A stretch of DNA of 64,000 nt from JADGNF01 sp964582085 (GTDB lineage: Archaea > Thermoproteota > Bathyarchaeia > Bathyarchaeales > Bathycorpusculaceae). How positions within the stretch are numbered: the first letter of the stretch is position 1; each line of letters starts with the position of its first letter. Position numbers and translations under genes: made by a program. The stretch is from positions 1 through 64,000 of the forward strand of contig CAZOPV010000005.1 of assembly GCA_964582085.1 (NCBI GenBank), in the 5' to 3' direction. The notes beneath the pieces are model-generated. The model was not told the DNA's origin. It ran no database searches and saw only the letters and a list, made by a program, of their open reading frames with translations. This document shows positions 36,100 to 44,682 of this stretch, piece after piece.

Positions 36100-36396
36100 T
36101 TATGCGGTCTCTTCTTCAGTGACCGGAGTGGTTGCTGCCTGCAGACCTTTTGCGGCACGCTTAGCGACGGCGCCGAGTTTTGTTGCTGGCAAGTAGGCTC
36201 CACCAGTGAAGGTAAGGTTACATTTTCCACATTGCCAAACACCCACACTTTTACGCTTTACTTTAACGAAACCGCATTGGGGACACCTGTGCTCTGTCTT
36301 TAAGCCAGCTATAACTTTGATGTAGCGTTTCCTGACTGTTGCACCGTAACGTGTTCCTAGACCTCTTGTTGAACCAACTTTCTTTGTTCTTGCCAT
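36100..36396 (-). CDS. rpl37ae: large-subunit ribosomal protein eL43 (L37Ae)
   Basis: 98 residues from ATG 36396 (five more codons are open upstream). The start ARTKKVGSTRGLGTRYGATV and the zinc ribbon CPQCG...WQCGKCNLTFTGGAY (two C-x2-C pairs) are diagnostic. Binds zinc and 23S rRNA. The C-terminal tail is Ala/Thr-rich and acidic. The open frame upstream overlaps rrp42, showing tight coupling. Confidence 0.93.
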   Translation of the reverse strand: MARTKKVGSTRGLGTRYGATVRKRYIKVIAGLKTEHRCPQCGFVKVKRKSVGVWQCGKCNLTFTGGAYLPATKLGAVAKRAAKGLQAATTPVTEEETA

Positions 36397-36404
36397 TGAC
36401 TCTT

Positions 36405-37196
36405 TCACCACTTGAGTTTCTTGCGCAATTCAGCAGCTTTTTCTTGAGCAAGCCTCGAAGCATCTATTATCTGTTGCGGTGTAAAATACCCTGAGCCGCC
36501 TTTCTGAACCGCACAAATGCTACCTTCTTCGTTTATAGCAAACGAGATACGCGCGTCCATTACCTGCTCTTCTTCCAAACCCAAATCTAACAAAAGCTTT
36601 TCGCCTACTTTCCCAACAGTTATTGTTATCGGTCGACTTTTCAGAGGTAATGGTGTGTAGCCTTGCTTGATTATCACTTCGCCATCTTTGATTTCGTAGT
36701 TGGGCATTTTTGTGTTAATAAGAGCGGAAACGGCTGCTAAAGCAGATGCGTCGATAAGGTTCCCATCATGATTGAGTACATAGACATCCACGAAAACCAC
36801 AAAAACCTTCTTGCCAGCTTCGATACAAAGTTTCTCGTTATCTATGGCTTTTGACTCACGGATTCCACGGTCAACAATTCGGGCCAGTTCAATAGAGCTT
36901 TCGTCAGGTGGACCAGGTTCAAAACTCGCTGATGCTAAAGGAACAAGTTCCGCATTTACGGTTAAGACACCTTCGTTTGGCGTATCTGGAAAGGGCTCGC
37001 CAGTTTCAATTTTCACGCCAACAAGAACATCAGTTTTTCCCAGCAAAAGCCTGGCTGAGCCTTCCGCACGTTCAATCAAACCTTCTTCAACCTTTAAATC
37101 TCGAAAATCTGTTAGGCCTCTACCATCAACACGTTTACCCTTCTCTATTAGAAGAACGAGCTGTTTTTGCCGAACTTTGGTTATTAAGGTGGACAT
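36405..37196 (-). CDS. rrp42: exosome subunit Rrp42
   Basis: 263 residues. RNase PH fold without catalytic residues; forms the hexameric exosome ring with Rrp41. KRVDGRGLTDFRDLKVEEG, GVKIETGEPFPDTPNEGVL and VFVVFVDVYVLNHDGNLIDA are the Rrp42 landmarks, and the end has GKVGEKLLLDLGLEEEQVMD. Its ATG overlaps the rrp41 stop by one base (TAATG). Confidence 0.95.
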   Translation of the reverse strand: MSTLITKVRQKQLVLLIEKGKRVDGRGLTDFRDLKVEEGLIERAEGSARLLLGKTDVLVGVKIETGEPFPDTPNEGVLTVNAELVPLASASFEPGPPDESSIELARIVDRGIRESKAIDNEKLCIEAGKKVFVVFVDVYVLNHDGNLIDASALAAVSALINTKMPNYEIKDGEVIIKQGYTPLPLKSRPITITVGKVGEKLLLDLGLEEEQVMDARISFAINEEGSICAVQKGGSGYFTPQQIIDASRLAQEKAAELRKKLKW

Positions 37197-37945
37197 TACT
37201 CTTCACTTTCCTCCTGAGTGTCTTCTTTAATATGCATATACTTAGTTTTCAACGCTTCTTTCTGCACAGCATAAATTTTTTTGCATCCATCAATCGCCAT
37301 GTTCACGGCTTTTTCAAACTCGACCGGTGTGAGAATTCCATCCATCTGAAGCAAAGTCACAGCGTTCAAGTTGGGCATGTAAGCCACGGGAACATCCGCC
37401 ACACCCAGTTTATCTTCAGCGTCGTAGAGATCTAAGACAACGGTGTCATCAACTTTGCCTGCTGCACATGCAACCACAAGGTCACGCATAGGTATACCTG
37501 AATCCGCCAAAGCTAAAGCAGCCGCCGTGATGCTTGCACAGCGAGTCCCGCCGTCAGCTTGCAAGATTTCCACGAATATATCGATTCCTGTACGTGGATA
37601 CATCTCCAAGAACAGTGCAGGTTCGAGGGCTTCGCGGATGACCTTGCTTAACTCCACTTCACGCCGTGAAGGAGCAGGCGATTTGCGTTCTTGAACACTG
37701 AACGGCGCCATGTGATATCTACATCGTAAAACCATGCGGTCTGGACGTGATAGATGTTTGGGGTGCATTTCACGTGGTCCAAAAACTCCGACCAGGATTT
37801 TGTTTTTCCCATGTTCAATGTATGCTGAACCGTCAGCGTTTGGCAAAACGCCCACTTCAAGTTTTAGGGGTCTTAACTCGTCGGCTTTTCTGCCGTCAAG
37901 TCTTATACCTTTTTTGTCAATTAATTTTTCTTGTTTATCATTCAA
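37196..37945 (-). CDS. rrp41: exosome catalytic subunit Rrp41
   Basis: 249 residues. Phosphorolytic 3'-5' exoribonuclease of the exosome. GIRLDGRKADELRPLKLEVG, GPREMHPKHLSRPDRMVLRC, FLEMYPRTGIDIFVEILQAD (phosphate/RNA binding Arg) and AGKVDDTVVLDLYDAEDKLG with catalytic Asp are seen. The acidic C-terminus KEDTQEESEE is typical. Overlaps rrp4 by four bases. Confidence 0.96.
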   Translation of the reverse strand: MNDKQEKLIDKKGIRLDGRKADELRPLKLEVGVLPNADGSAYIEHGKNKILVGVFGPREMHPKHLSRPDRMVLRCRYHMAPFSVQERKSPAPSRREVELSKVIREALEPALFLEMYPRTGIDIFVEILQADGGTRCASITAAALALADSGIPMRDLVVACAAGKVDDTVVLDLYDAEDKLGVADVPVAYMPNLNAVTLLQMDGILTPVEFEKAVNMAIDGCKKIYAVQKEALKTKYMHIKEDTQEESEE

Positions 37946-38649
37946 TTTTTGTTTTCCTCCCTTTTAGCTTTCGCCTCTTTGAGCAACTGAGTAATACGGT
38001 CGGTTAAGCCTGAAGTGTGGGATTCGTCCTCAATTTTTTGGATAGCTGCCATGGCAAGTTCCTCATCAGCAAGGTTTTTTCCAGTGACCAAGACCATACC
38101 GTTTAGACCGAGTATTATTTGGCAGCCTGTTTCTTGCTTAATCATGGAAATCATAGAGCCTTTTCTGCCTATAACTCGTGGAATTTTTGTAGGTGTAACG
38201 CGCATAATTTGTCCTCGGGTGATTTTTCCCAATCCTGGTTCACCGACTGTAAGTTGTGGGTCGTGGGCACGGTCATAGGAGGCGATTTTTGCAACAATTA
38301 GGTCTCCTGCGTCGAGGACTTGGCTAAGTTCGTCGTTTTGCGGTTTAAATGGTCTGTTGAGTACGTCTGAGGCACGTAGAAGCGCGCTGTAAGGCGCTTT
38401 TATGTCGACTGTCCAGCCATTGAATCCAACTTCTATGACTGAACCGATGACTATATCTCCTGGTTTTGGAGTGTAAAATGCTCTTAGAGCGACTACGTTG
38501 ACTTTTTTGTTTTCGCAATCAACAAGTCCTATTCTTGCGGCAAATATTTTACCGCCCTCAATGTATGTATTTTCTCCAGCTTGGTAGTCGCCTTCTGCAA
38601 GGAGTTCTCCTGGCGTTACCAGCTGCTTTTCTTCAAAAAAGGTTGGCAT
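37942..38649 (-). CDS. rrp4: exosome cap subunit Rrp4
   Basis: 235 residues. N-terminal domain (VTPGELLAEGDYQAGENTYI), S1 domain (VIGSVIEVGFNGWTVDIKAP) and C-terminal KH domain (IPRVIGRKGSMISMIKQETG with the GxxG loop) are all present. Rrp4 forms the RNA-entry cap of the exosome and favours A-rich RNA. Third exosome gene of the operon. Confidence 0.96.
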   Translation of the reverse strand: MPTFFEEKQLVTPGELLAEGDYQAGENTYIEGGKIFAARIGLVDCENKKVNVVALRAFYTPKPGDIVIGSVIEVGFNGWTVDIKAPYSALLRASDVLNRPFKPQNDELSQVLDAGDLIVAKIASYDRAHDPQLTVGEPGLGKITRGQIMRVTPTKIPRVIGRKGSMISMIKQETGCQIILGLNGMVLVTGKNLADEELAMAAIQKIEDESHTSGLTDRITQLLKEAKAKREENKN

Positions 38650-38696
38650 ATTTTATGGTTTCCTCCGTTTTATTCATAGTTGGTTTTTCAAGTTGG

Positions 38697-39386
38697 TTAA
38701 CTGATAACTTTGGCTTCTCCTGACCCCTTGGTTGAGTCTCCTAGTTTGTTGAGGAAAGAGGCATAGCTTCCAGCAGGCATTTCCAAAACGCCCCACCAGG
38801 AACCGTCAGAACGCCATTCTTCGCGTTTAATGGCTCCATAGGCTTTGATGGCACCGTAGGCGCGTACTGCATAAGTTGCTGGTATTGTGACTGCTATTTG
38901 GAGTTGCTCCACTTTGAGTGGGAGAATTGGGCGTAGGAGCTTTATAATGTCGCGAGCTTGCTCTTCTATTGATTTGTAGGGATCTATGGGGTAACGAATT
39001 TGTTCCATAGCGTTTTCAATGCGCATAGGTGGATGAGGAAGGTTAGTTTTTGGGTCGACTGCTTGCCGGCTAATGTAGTCGATGATTTGCTTTCTTTTAT
39101 CTTCAACCATTTTGCGTCTCTGTTCGGTTGTAAGTTGTAGTTGACCCTTTTTTAGAATAATGTCAGCAATCTTTAAGGCATCGGTGATGCCGAAAACTTT
39201 ACGTAAGTTATCTTCCGCTGCGCGCGTACCTTTGTTGGCATCTGAATAAATTGTTTCAGCTACTAAGACCTCGGTAATACCCGCGATTTTTCCATTACGG
39301 TAATCTAGGGCTTTTTGGGGTTTAACGAGGATTTCAAAATGCTCGCTGTCTTTTGTTAATCGCGCAATTGTAAACTTTTCACTCAT
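38697..39386 (-). CDS. sbds: ribosome maturation protein SBDS (Sdo1)
   Basis: 229 residues. N-terminal FYSH domain (EHFEILVKPQKALDYRNG, EVLVAETIYSDANKGTRA), a helical middle (DYISRQAVDPKTNLPHPPMR) and C-terminal ferredoxin-like domain. Eukaryotic SBDS removes eIF6 from pre-60S subunits with EFL1; the archaeal protein works on the large subunit. Seven bases separate it from psmA. Confidence 0.95.
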   Translation of the reverse strand: MSEKFTIARLTKDSEHFEILVKPQKALDYRNGKIAGITEVLVAETIYSDANKGTRAAEDNLRKVFGITDALKIADIILKKGQLQLTTEQRRKMVEDKRKQIIDYISRQAVDPKTNLPHPPMRIENAMEQIRYPIDPYKSIEEQARDIIKLLRPILPLKVEQLQIAVTIPATYAVRAYGAIKAYGAIKREEWRSDGSWWGVLEMPAGSYASFLNKLGDSTKGSGEAKVIS

Positions 39387-39393
39387 TAATTTT

Positions 39394-40122
39394 TCACTTG
39401 CCCGAACCCAGCTGTTTTATTATGCCGTCTACAGCTTCGTCGGGGAGCATTTCAAGTTTTTTAGTTTCTGCGGGTATAACCGCGACTTTGATGCGTGGAG
39501 GAAGCTGACGGGCCTCGAGGGCTTTTGTGAGGCACTTGATTGCTAGTTTCTCGGCTTGTTCAAGTGTCATGTCTTCTCTGTATTCTTCTTTGAATAGAGC
39601 CAGCACCGTTTCTCTACCTGCTCCGAGAGCTGTAGCTTTGTAACCGCGGTATGTGCCACTGGGGTGGGTACCGAAAACACGCGGACCTGTTTTGTCAACT
39701 CCAGCGAATATTATGCTAACACCGAAAGGTCTGACTCCTGCGTGTTGGGTGTACATCTGCTGGATGTCGCATATTCTCTTGGTTACAACTTCTGTGTCTA
39801 TGGGTTCGTCGTAGGTGAGTTTGTTGCTTTGAGCGTATATCCGAGCTTGGTCAATTAGTATGCGTGCATCACTGCTCAGACCGACGATAGCTGCCCCAAT
39901 ATGTTCGTCCACCCTGAAAATTTTCCATGAGTATTGGGCTTCTTCTAGGGGTTCAATGTTTTCTTCGGCAGCTAACACTACACCTTGAGCGCATTGGAGA
40001 CCAAGTATAGTTGCGCCTCGATTAACGAGCTCCATAGCGTATTCAACTTGGAAGAGCCTTCCATCTGGGCTAAAAACGGTTATCGCACGATCATATGCTC
40101 CTGGTGCTGCAAATACGGACAT
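39394..40122 (-). CDS. psmA: proteasome subunit alpha
   Basis: 242 residues. AYDRAITVFSPDGRLFQVEY and AMELVNRGATILGL are the alpha-type signature, and a KITKL-like insertion common in alpha subunits is absent, as usual in archaea. Forms the outer ring of the 20S proteasome and gates the channel. First gene of the minus-strand block that runs to pcc1. TATA box CATTTAAAAG lies about 70 bases upstream. Confidence 0.95.
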   Translation of the reverse strand: MSVFAAPGAYDRAITVFSPDGRLFQVEYAMELVNRGATILGLQCAQGVVLAAEENIEPLEEAQYSWKIFRVDEHIGAAIVGLSSDARILIDQARIYAQSNKLTYDEPIDTEVVTKRICDIQQMYTQHAGVRPFGVSIIFAGVDKTGPRVFGTHPSGTYRGYKATALGAGRETVLALFKEEYREDMTLEQAEKLAIKCLTKALEARQLPPRIKVAVIPAETKKLEMLPDEAVDGIIKQLGSGK

Positions 40123-40425
40123 AATTTTAACCTCTGTACACTCTTTTCACTATTCGCTGATTCTCATGGAATAACCACACTAAAAACCTTTCCTTTTAAA
40201 TGAGTAAGTATTTTTGGTGTTCCCCGTTTGATGTTTGGTTGGCACATTTAGTTGATGGATTGATTTGGTATTGCTTAGACCACTGACTTTTGAGATACAA
40301 TGCCCCTACATAAAGCTTGTAGCACCCGTGGTATCTACCGTTTTTTCATTATTGTCTTCCCGTTTATCGTGGATAAGGCTTATTTAATGGGTGTTAGTTG
40401 TTTTGTGAATATGGAAGAATGAAGT
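40123..40425. other. 303-base divergent promoter region psmA / prefoldin
   Basis: Minus-strand TATA candidate CATTTAAAAG at 40193-40202 for psmA and plus-strand GGCTTATTTAATGG near 40373-40387 for prefoldin beta. Between them is A/T-rich DNA without a further gene. Confidence 0.45.
40193..40202 (-). promoter_or_regulatory. TATA box of psmA-exosome operon
   Basis: On the minus strand CATTTAAAAGG fits the archaeal TATA consensus; it is 71 bases from the psmA ATG, giving a leader of about 45 bases. No other element lies between. Confidence 0.5.
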
Positions 40426-40794
40426 ATGAGTGACGACCTCTCAAAATTACCGCCTCAAGTACAAGAACGCCTCCTCAGGCTCCAACAGCTCCAGCAAACT
40501 CTGCAGACAATCCTGCAGCAAAAACAGCAAGTTGAAGCAGAAACTGCCGAGATTGACCACACCTTAGCAGAATTACAAAAAACCTCGGATGATGCAATAA
40601 TCTACAAGGCTGCGGGTTCGCTTCTAATTAAATCAGACAAAGCGAAAGTTACCGCAGAGTTGACTGAACGCAAAGAACTCCTTGGCACCAGAAACACTGT
40701 CCTGTCACGGCAAGAAGAACGTATGCGCAACCAACTCAAAGAAGTCCAAACTAAACTGCAAGAGGATCTCAAACCCGTTTCCACCCCGTCTTAA
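40426..40794 (+). CDS. pfdB: prefoldin subunit beta
   Basis: 122 residues, almost entirely coiled coil with a beta turn in the middle (KAAGSLLIKSDKAKVTAEL). The start LPPQVQERLLRLQQLQQTL matches archaeal prefoldin beta. Forms the alpha2-beta4 jellyfish chaperone that hands unfolded proteins to the thermosome. Followed by DUF3194 and DHH genes, a conserved archaeal group. Confidence 0.92.
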   Translation: MSDDLSKLPPQVQERLLRLQQLQQTLQTILQQKQQVEAETAEIDHTLAELQKTSDDAIIYKAAGSLLIKSDKAKVTAELTERKELLGTRNTVLSRQEERMRNQLKEVQTKLQEDLKPVSTPS

Positions 40795-40807
40795 AACTGG
40801 AGAGGAA

Positions 40808-41113
40808 ATGCATATGGTGGAACTTGGCATACCCGAGTTAACCACCGAACAATTTGAAGAGGCTTGTACAGTAGCTGAAAATGCTGCTCGTAAACTTGTT
40901 TTATCCCGGGTTGCACAAAAAGTTTTAGAAAAACTGGACATAAGCGTGGAAGCTGAGGGCCTAAAACCCATAAATTTCACGGTTGAAGTGGAGTTAGAGC
41001 TGGCCAAAGAAGTAAAAGATGTAAATCAACAAGAACTTGCAGATGAAGCTGTGAAAAAGGCTTTTGAAGCCATTGAAAACTACCTGAGAAAGCTAAAACA
41101 TGACAATCTCTAA
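40808..41113 (+). CDS. DUF3194 family protein
   Basis: About 101 residues from ATG 40808 with GGAG five bases upstream (ATG 40814 is an alternative). IPELTTEQFEEACTVAENAA and EELELAKEV-like KFTVEVELEL strands followed by a C-terminal helix (AFEAIENYLRKLK) match the archaeal DUF3194 proteins found next to prefoldin beta. Function unknown. The stop overlaps the following DHH gene by 14 bases. Confidence 0.8.
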   Translation: MHMVELGIPELTTEQFEEACTVAENAARKLVLSRVAQKVLEKLDISVEAEGLKPINFTVEVELELAKEVKDVNQQELADEAVKKAFEAIENYLRKLKHDNL

Positions 41114-42095
41114 CATACTCAGAATTCTTGAGGACGCAAAAGCTCAACAAGTATTGCTTTTGTGCCATCATAATAGTGACCCAGATGCAATATGTTCTGC
41201 ATACGCTTTGCAGAACCTTTTAAAAAAGGTCAAACCTGAGATCACCACAGAAATTGGGACTGGACAAGGAATAAACAGACTTGCCAAAAACATCGTCCAA
41301 AACCTGCCTATAAAAATTAACCTAAAACCTGATGTTGATAAAGCCCAAGTCATAATTTTGCTGGATACAAACACAATTCAGCAACTTGGAGATATCGTGG
41401 AAAAAGTCGCCAAAACCACCTCGCCTATCATCGTCGTTGACCATCACGCAGTCCACCCTGAAACTAAAAAGCTATGCAAACTTTGCATAACTAATGAAGA
41501 TGCCTCCAGCACCTGTGACATAATCTACAACTTCTACAGAGAACAAGACATAAGACCTGATCAAAACACAGCCAAAGCACTATTTTTAGGTATGGCTTTT
41601 GACACAAGACACTTTGTTTTGGCAAACTCTGCTACCTTCAAAGCTATAAGCTACCTAGTCGACAGCGGCGTGAACGCTCAAGAGTGCCTCTCAATGCTCT
41701 CAATTTCAATGGATTTCAGCGAAAGGGTTGCCAGAATTAAAGGTTGCAGGCGAGCCAAATTACTCAAATTGGGCGATTGGATAATTGCTCTTTCACATGT
41801 TAGTGCCTACCAAGCATCCGCAGCCCGCGCGTTGACCGATTTGGGGGCTCACATGGCTGCGGTGGCAGGACAAAAAGGGGACAGCATAGAAATCAGCTTA
41901 AGGTGTACCCGTGAATTCAGCGAAAAAACAGGCATCCACCTCGGTAGAGATATAGCTAAACCTTTGGGAGAACACCTCAAAGGCATGGGTGGCGGACATG
42001 CGATGGCCGCAGGTGTTAACGGAACAGGGGACATCGACGGCGGATTGAAGTGGTGTCTGCGGCTTTTAAAGGAAAACTTAGCTAAAAATGAGTAG
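41100..42095 (+). CDS. DHH-family phosphoesterase
   Basis: 331 residues. DHH motifs: LLCHHNSDPDAICSAYAL, ILLDTNT, VVDHHAV and a later MAFDTRH. The C-terminal DHHA1 domain ends with GMGGGHAMAAG, which binds nucleic acid or nucleotide. Members degrade short oligonucleotides (nanoRNase) or act as RecJ-like exonucleases, with Mn2+ at the His/Asp sites. Start overlaps DUF3194. The context is shared among archaea and suggests a link with RNA turnover. Confidence 0.88.
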   Translation: MTISNILRILEDAKAQQVLLLCHHNSDPDAICSAYALQNLLKKVKPEITTEIGTGQGINRLAKNIVQNLPIKINLKPDVDKAQVIILLDTNTIQQLGDIVEKVAKTTSPIIVVDHHAVHPETKKLCKLCITNEDASSTCDIIYNFYREQDIRPDQNTAKALFLGMAFDTRHFVLANSATFKAISYLVDSGVNAQECLSMLSISMDFSERVARIKGCRRAKLLKLGDWIIALSHVSAYQASAARALTDLGAHMAAVAGQKGDSIEISLRCTREFSEKTGIHLGRDIAKPLGEHLKGMGGGHAMAAGVNGTGDIDGGLKWCLRLLKENLAKNE

Positions 42096-42145
42096 TTACT
42101 CTTAAAAGAAGCAAGCGCGTGCCTAAATTAGGCAGGCATAAGAAA

Positions 42146-42991
42146 ATGCCCATCATAGAAACAAAAAACCTAAGCTACACTTACCCAAGTGCTTCGCGCC
42201 CCGCTATATTGGATGTCTCCATAAAGGTAGAAAAGGGAGAATTTGTCCTTATAACGGGTCCAAGTGGTTGTGGGAAAACCACTTTATGCCGAACCTTCAA
42301 TGGACTTATACCGCATTTTTATCAGGGCGAACTCAAGGGCGAAATCATTGTAGCAGGTAAAGACGCAAAAAATCATCCGACGGTGGAGATGGCTGAACAT
42401 GTAGGGATGGTTTTTCAGAATCCAGAAAATCAGCTGTTCGCTTTAAGCGTGGAGAAAGATGTAGCATTTGGGCTGGAAAACCTTGGTTTCAGCAGGGAAG
42501 AAATGCGTAAACGAGTCAATTGGGCTCTCAAATTGGCAGGCATTTATGATTTACGTGAAAGGTCACCCCATGAAATGTCTGGGGGACAGCAGCAGAGAGT
42601 AGCCATCGCAGCGGTTCTTGCGATGCAACCTGAAATCATAGTGTTAGATGAACCGACCAGCTTTTTAGATCCGCTAAGCGCCGAAAAAATTTTTGAGGTT
42701 ATTTATGACCTGAACCAGAAACTTGGAATAACAGTTGTGTTAGTGGAGCACAGACTTGACCTGACAGCCAAATACGCGGATCACATCATAATTATGGACG
42801 AAGGCAAAATATGCTTCGACGGCAACACCCGAGAAGTTTTAAGCAAACAGGAAACCCGCCTTATAGGTGTAGGCATACCAAAGGCAACTCTGCTTTATGA
42901 GATGCTCAAAAAAGAAGGTGCCAGACTGAGCAACAAGACACCACTGTGTTCAAGAGAACTGGCGGATATTATTCAGGAGGCACTGAAGTAA
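42146..42991 (+). CDS. ecfA1: ECF transporter ATPase, first subunit (CbiO/EcfA-like)
   Basis: 281 residues from ATG 42146 (a GTG frame start at 42119 is less likely). Walker A GPSGCGKTTLCR, Q-loop FQNPENQLF, signature MSGGQQQRVAIAA and Walker B IIVLDEPTSFLDP are present; VEHR is the switch histidine. The Q-loop QNPE/DxQ pattern is typical for energy-coupling-factor ATPases. Couples with the second ATPase and EcfT to import vitamins or metals. Two bases separate it from the next gene. Confidence 0.92.
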   Translation: MPIIETKNLSYTYPSASRPAILDVSIKVEKGEFVLITGPSGCGKTTLCRTFNGLIPHFYQGELKGEIIVAGKDAKNHPTVEMAEHVGMVFQNPENQLFALSVEKDVAFGLENLGFSREEMRKRVNWALKLAGIYDLRERSPHEMSGGQQQRVAIAAVLAMQPEIIVLDEPTSFLDPLSAEKIFEVIYDLNQKLGITVVLVEHRLDLTAKYADHIIIMDEGKICFDGNTREVLSKQETRLIGVGIPKATLLYEMLKKEGARLSNKTPLCSRELADIIQEALK

Positions 42992-42992
42992 A

Positions 42993-43826
42993 ATGCTGGT
43001 TGTTGAAGACGTACAATTCACCTATCCCAGCGGCGTCGAAGCACTCAAAGGAGTATCTCTGACTGTGAAAGATGGAGAGTTCGTTGCTATAATGGGACAA
43101 AATGGCGCAGGCAAAACTACTCTGGTTAAACACTTCAATGGATTACTTAAGCCCACCCGCGGTTCCGTGCGCGTAAATAATGTTGACACATCCAAGTCGA
43201 GCGTTGCAACACTGGCCCGTCATGTAGGGTTTGTTTTCCAAAATCCTGACCACCAATTGTTCTGCGAAACCGTAGATGACGAAATTGCGTTTGCCCTGAA
43301 AAATTTTGGTTACGAACAATGCATAATAGAGAAAAGGATAACGTGGGCAGTAAACTTGCTCGGGTTGAGCCAGTACCGTAAAACGTCGCCCTTTATGCTA
43401 AGCGGTGGAGAACGCAAAAGGGTAGCTCTAGCCTCGGTGTTGGCTTGGGATCCGCAGATTTTGGTTTTAGATGAACCTACCATCGGTCAAGACCACAGAC
43501 AAAAAGAGAATTTGCGTCAGTTTATAATGCAGTTGCAAACCCAAGGCAAAACTATCGTTATAGTTACACATGACGTGGAATTTGTGGCAGAATGCAACCC
43601 TAGAGTTGTACTTATGAGGGAAGGAAAAATTTTGGCAGACGGGCAAGGCAAACAGATTCTTACGAACCCGACGTTGTTGGAGCAGGCTTCAATTGTGCTA
43701 CCACAGATTGCACAGATTTTCAAGCATTTAACGACACAGGGGTTCCCAGTCAATATTATTGACATTTACGAAGCAAAGAATCTGCTTATGGAAAAGCTGG
43801 AGGAAAGAAAACATGAGTGTCTTTGA
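42993..43826 (+). CDS. ecfA2: ECF transporter ATPase, second subunit
   Basis: 277 residues. Walker A GQNGAGKTTLVK, FQNPDHQLF Q-loop, signature LSGGERKRVALAS, Walker B ILVLDEPTIGQD and switch VTHD are seen. The C-terminal extension (about residues 215-275) is typical for EcfA subunits and helps in dimer contact. Its end overlaps EcfT by 14 bases. Confidence 0.92.
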   Translation: MLVVEDVQFTYPSGVEALKGVSLTVKDGEFVAIMGQNGAGKTTLVKHFNGLLKPTRGSVRVNNVDTSKSSVATLARHVGFVFQNPDHQLFCETVDDEIAFALKNFGYEQCIIEKRITWAVNLLGLSQYRKTSPFMLSGGERKRVALASVLAWDPQILVLDEPTIGQDHRQKENLRQFIMQLQTQGKTIVIVTHDVEFVAECNPRVVLMREGKILADGQGKQILTNPTLLEQASIVLPQIAQIFKHLTTQGFPVNIIDIYEAKNLLMEKLEERKHECL

Positions 43827-44604
43827 CGGCTTAAAGTTCCGCAAGATCTACTCGCCTGTCCACAATCTGGATCCTCGTATGAAATTCATTTACGTCATCA
43901 TCGTCTTCGCTGTAGCCATAATCTTCAGCAGCATGATCCCTCTTGTATCGTTGTTTCTCATGCAGGTTCCATTTGTGATGTTAGCGCGAGTACAAAAACA
44001 GTGGTTGCGCTCACTAAGAGGCGCCATGTTTTTGGCGTTGTTCATATTTTCTATAAATATTGCGACCAACTTCTTCACCCAAGGTTATACTTTGAACGCA
44101 AAAAACATTGAAGACGCCGCCACAATGACAATGCGGTTTTTGGTTTTAGTAGAGTCGTTCTCAGTATTCTTTCTGACCACTTCACCTGACCACCTAGGGT
44201 TAGCTTTGGAGCAGTCAAAAATACCCTATGAGTTCTCATTTGCCTTCACTACAGCGGTTCGCTTCGTACCCGTCTTAGCTGAGGAAGCACAAACCATTAT
44301 GGACGCACAAAAAGCCCGAGGCTTGGAACTTGAGAAAGGCAATTTTCTAAAACGCATACGTAACTACGTTCCCGTGCTTATCCCATTGATTGTAAGCGCT
44401 ATCCGCAGAAGTCTAGAGTTGGCAGAAGCTATGGAATCTCGGGCGTGGGGCGCCACCAAAAAGCGCACTAACCTCTACGAGTTGAAGTTCCATCGAGGCG
44501 ACTATGTGCTGCTAGCGCTAACCATTGGAGTTCTAATTGTCACTATCTACGCCTTCCTTTACGTTCCAATCCCAACTATACGCAGCTTCTTTGGATTCCC
44601 GTAA
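43813..44604 (+). CDS. ecfT: ECF transporter transmembrane coupling protein EcfT
   Basis: 263 residues from ATG 43813; the longer frame is inside ecfA2. TM segments near the start are followed by an ARGLELEKG-type coupling helix and a second RRSLELAEAMESRAWGA helix; these A-R-G motifs contact the ATPases. The protein anchors a substrate-binding S protein, none of which lies next to the module. The substrate is therefore unknown. Confidence 0.92.
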   Translation: MSVFDGLKFRKIYSPVHNLDPRMKFIYVIIVFAVAIIFSSMIPLVSLFLMQVPFVMLARVQKQWLRSLRGAMFLALFIFSINIATNFFTQGYTLNAKNIEDAATMTMRFLVLVESFSVFFLTTSPDHLGLALEQSKIPYEFSFAFTTAVRFVPVLAEEAQTIMDAQKARGLELEKGNFLKRIRNYVPVLIPLIVSAIRRSLELAEAMESRAWGATKKRTNLYELKFHRGDYVLLALTIGVLIVTIYAFLYVPIPTIRSFFGFP

Positions 44605-44651
44605 GCAAGTCTATATCCAAAGTGGATGCCTATGAGAGATTCGGGAAAATT

Positions 44652-44659
44652 TTTATAAA
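44652..44659 (+). promoter_or_regulatory. TATA box of secreted TIM-barrel gene
   Basis: TTTATAAA at 44652-44659 precedes the ATG at 44683 by 24 bases, so the transcript is probably leaderless. Confidence 0.5.
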
Positions 44660-44682
44660 GTTACAGCACCCTCTGCGGTTCA

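Noticed and set aside
36060..36248. search for rpoP between eL43 and pcc1
   Set aside because: The frame there is an antisense/alternative-frame shadow of eL43; no Cys-rich RpoP pattern and too little space.
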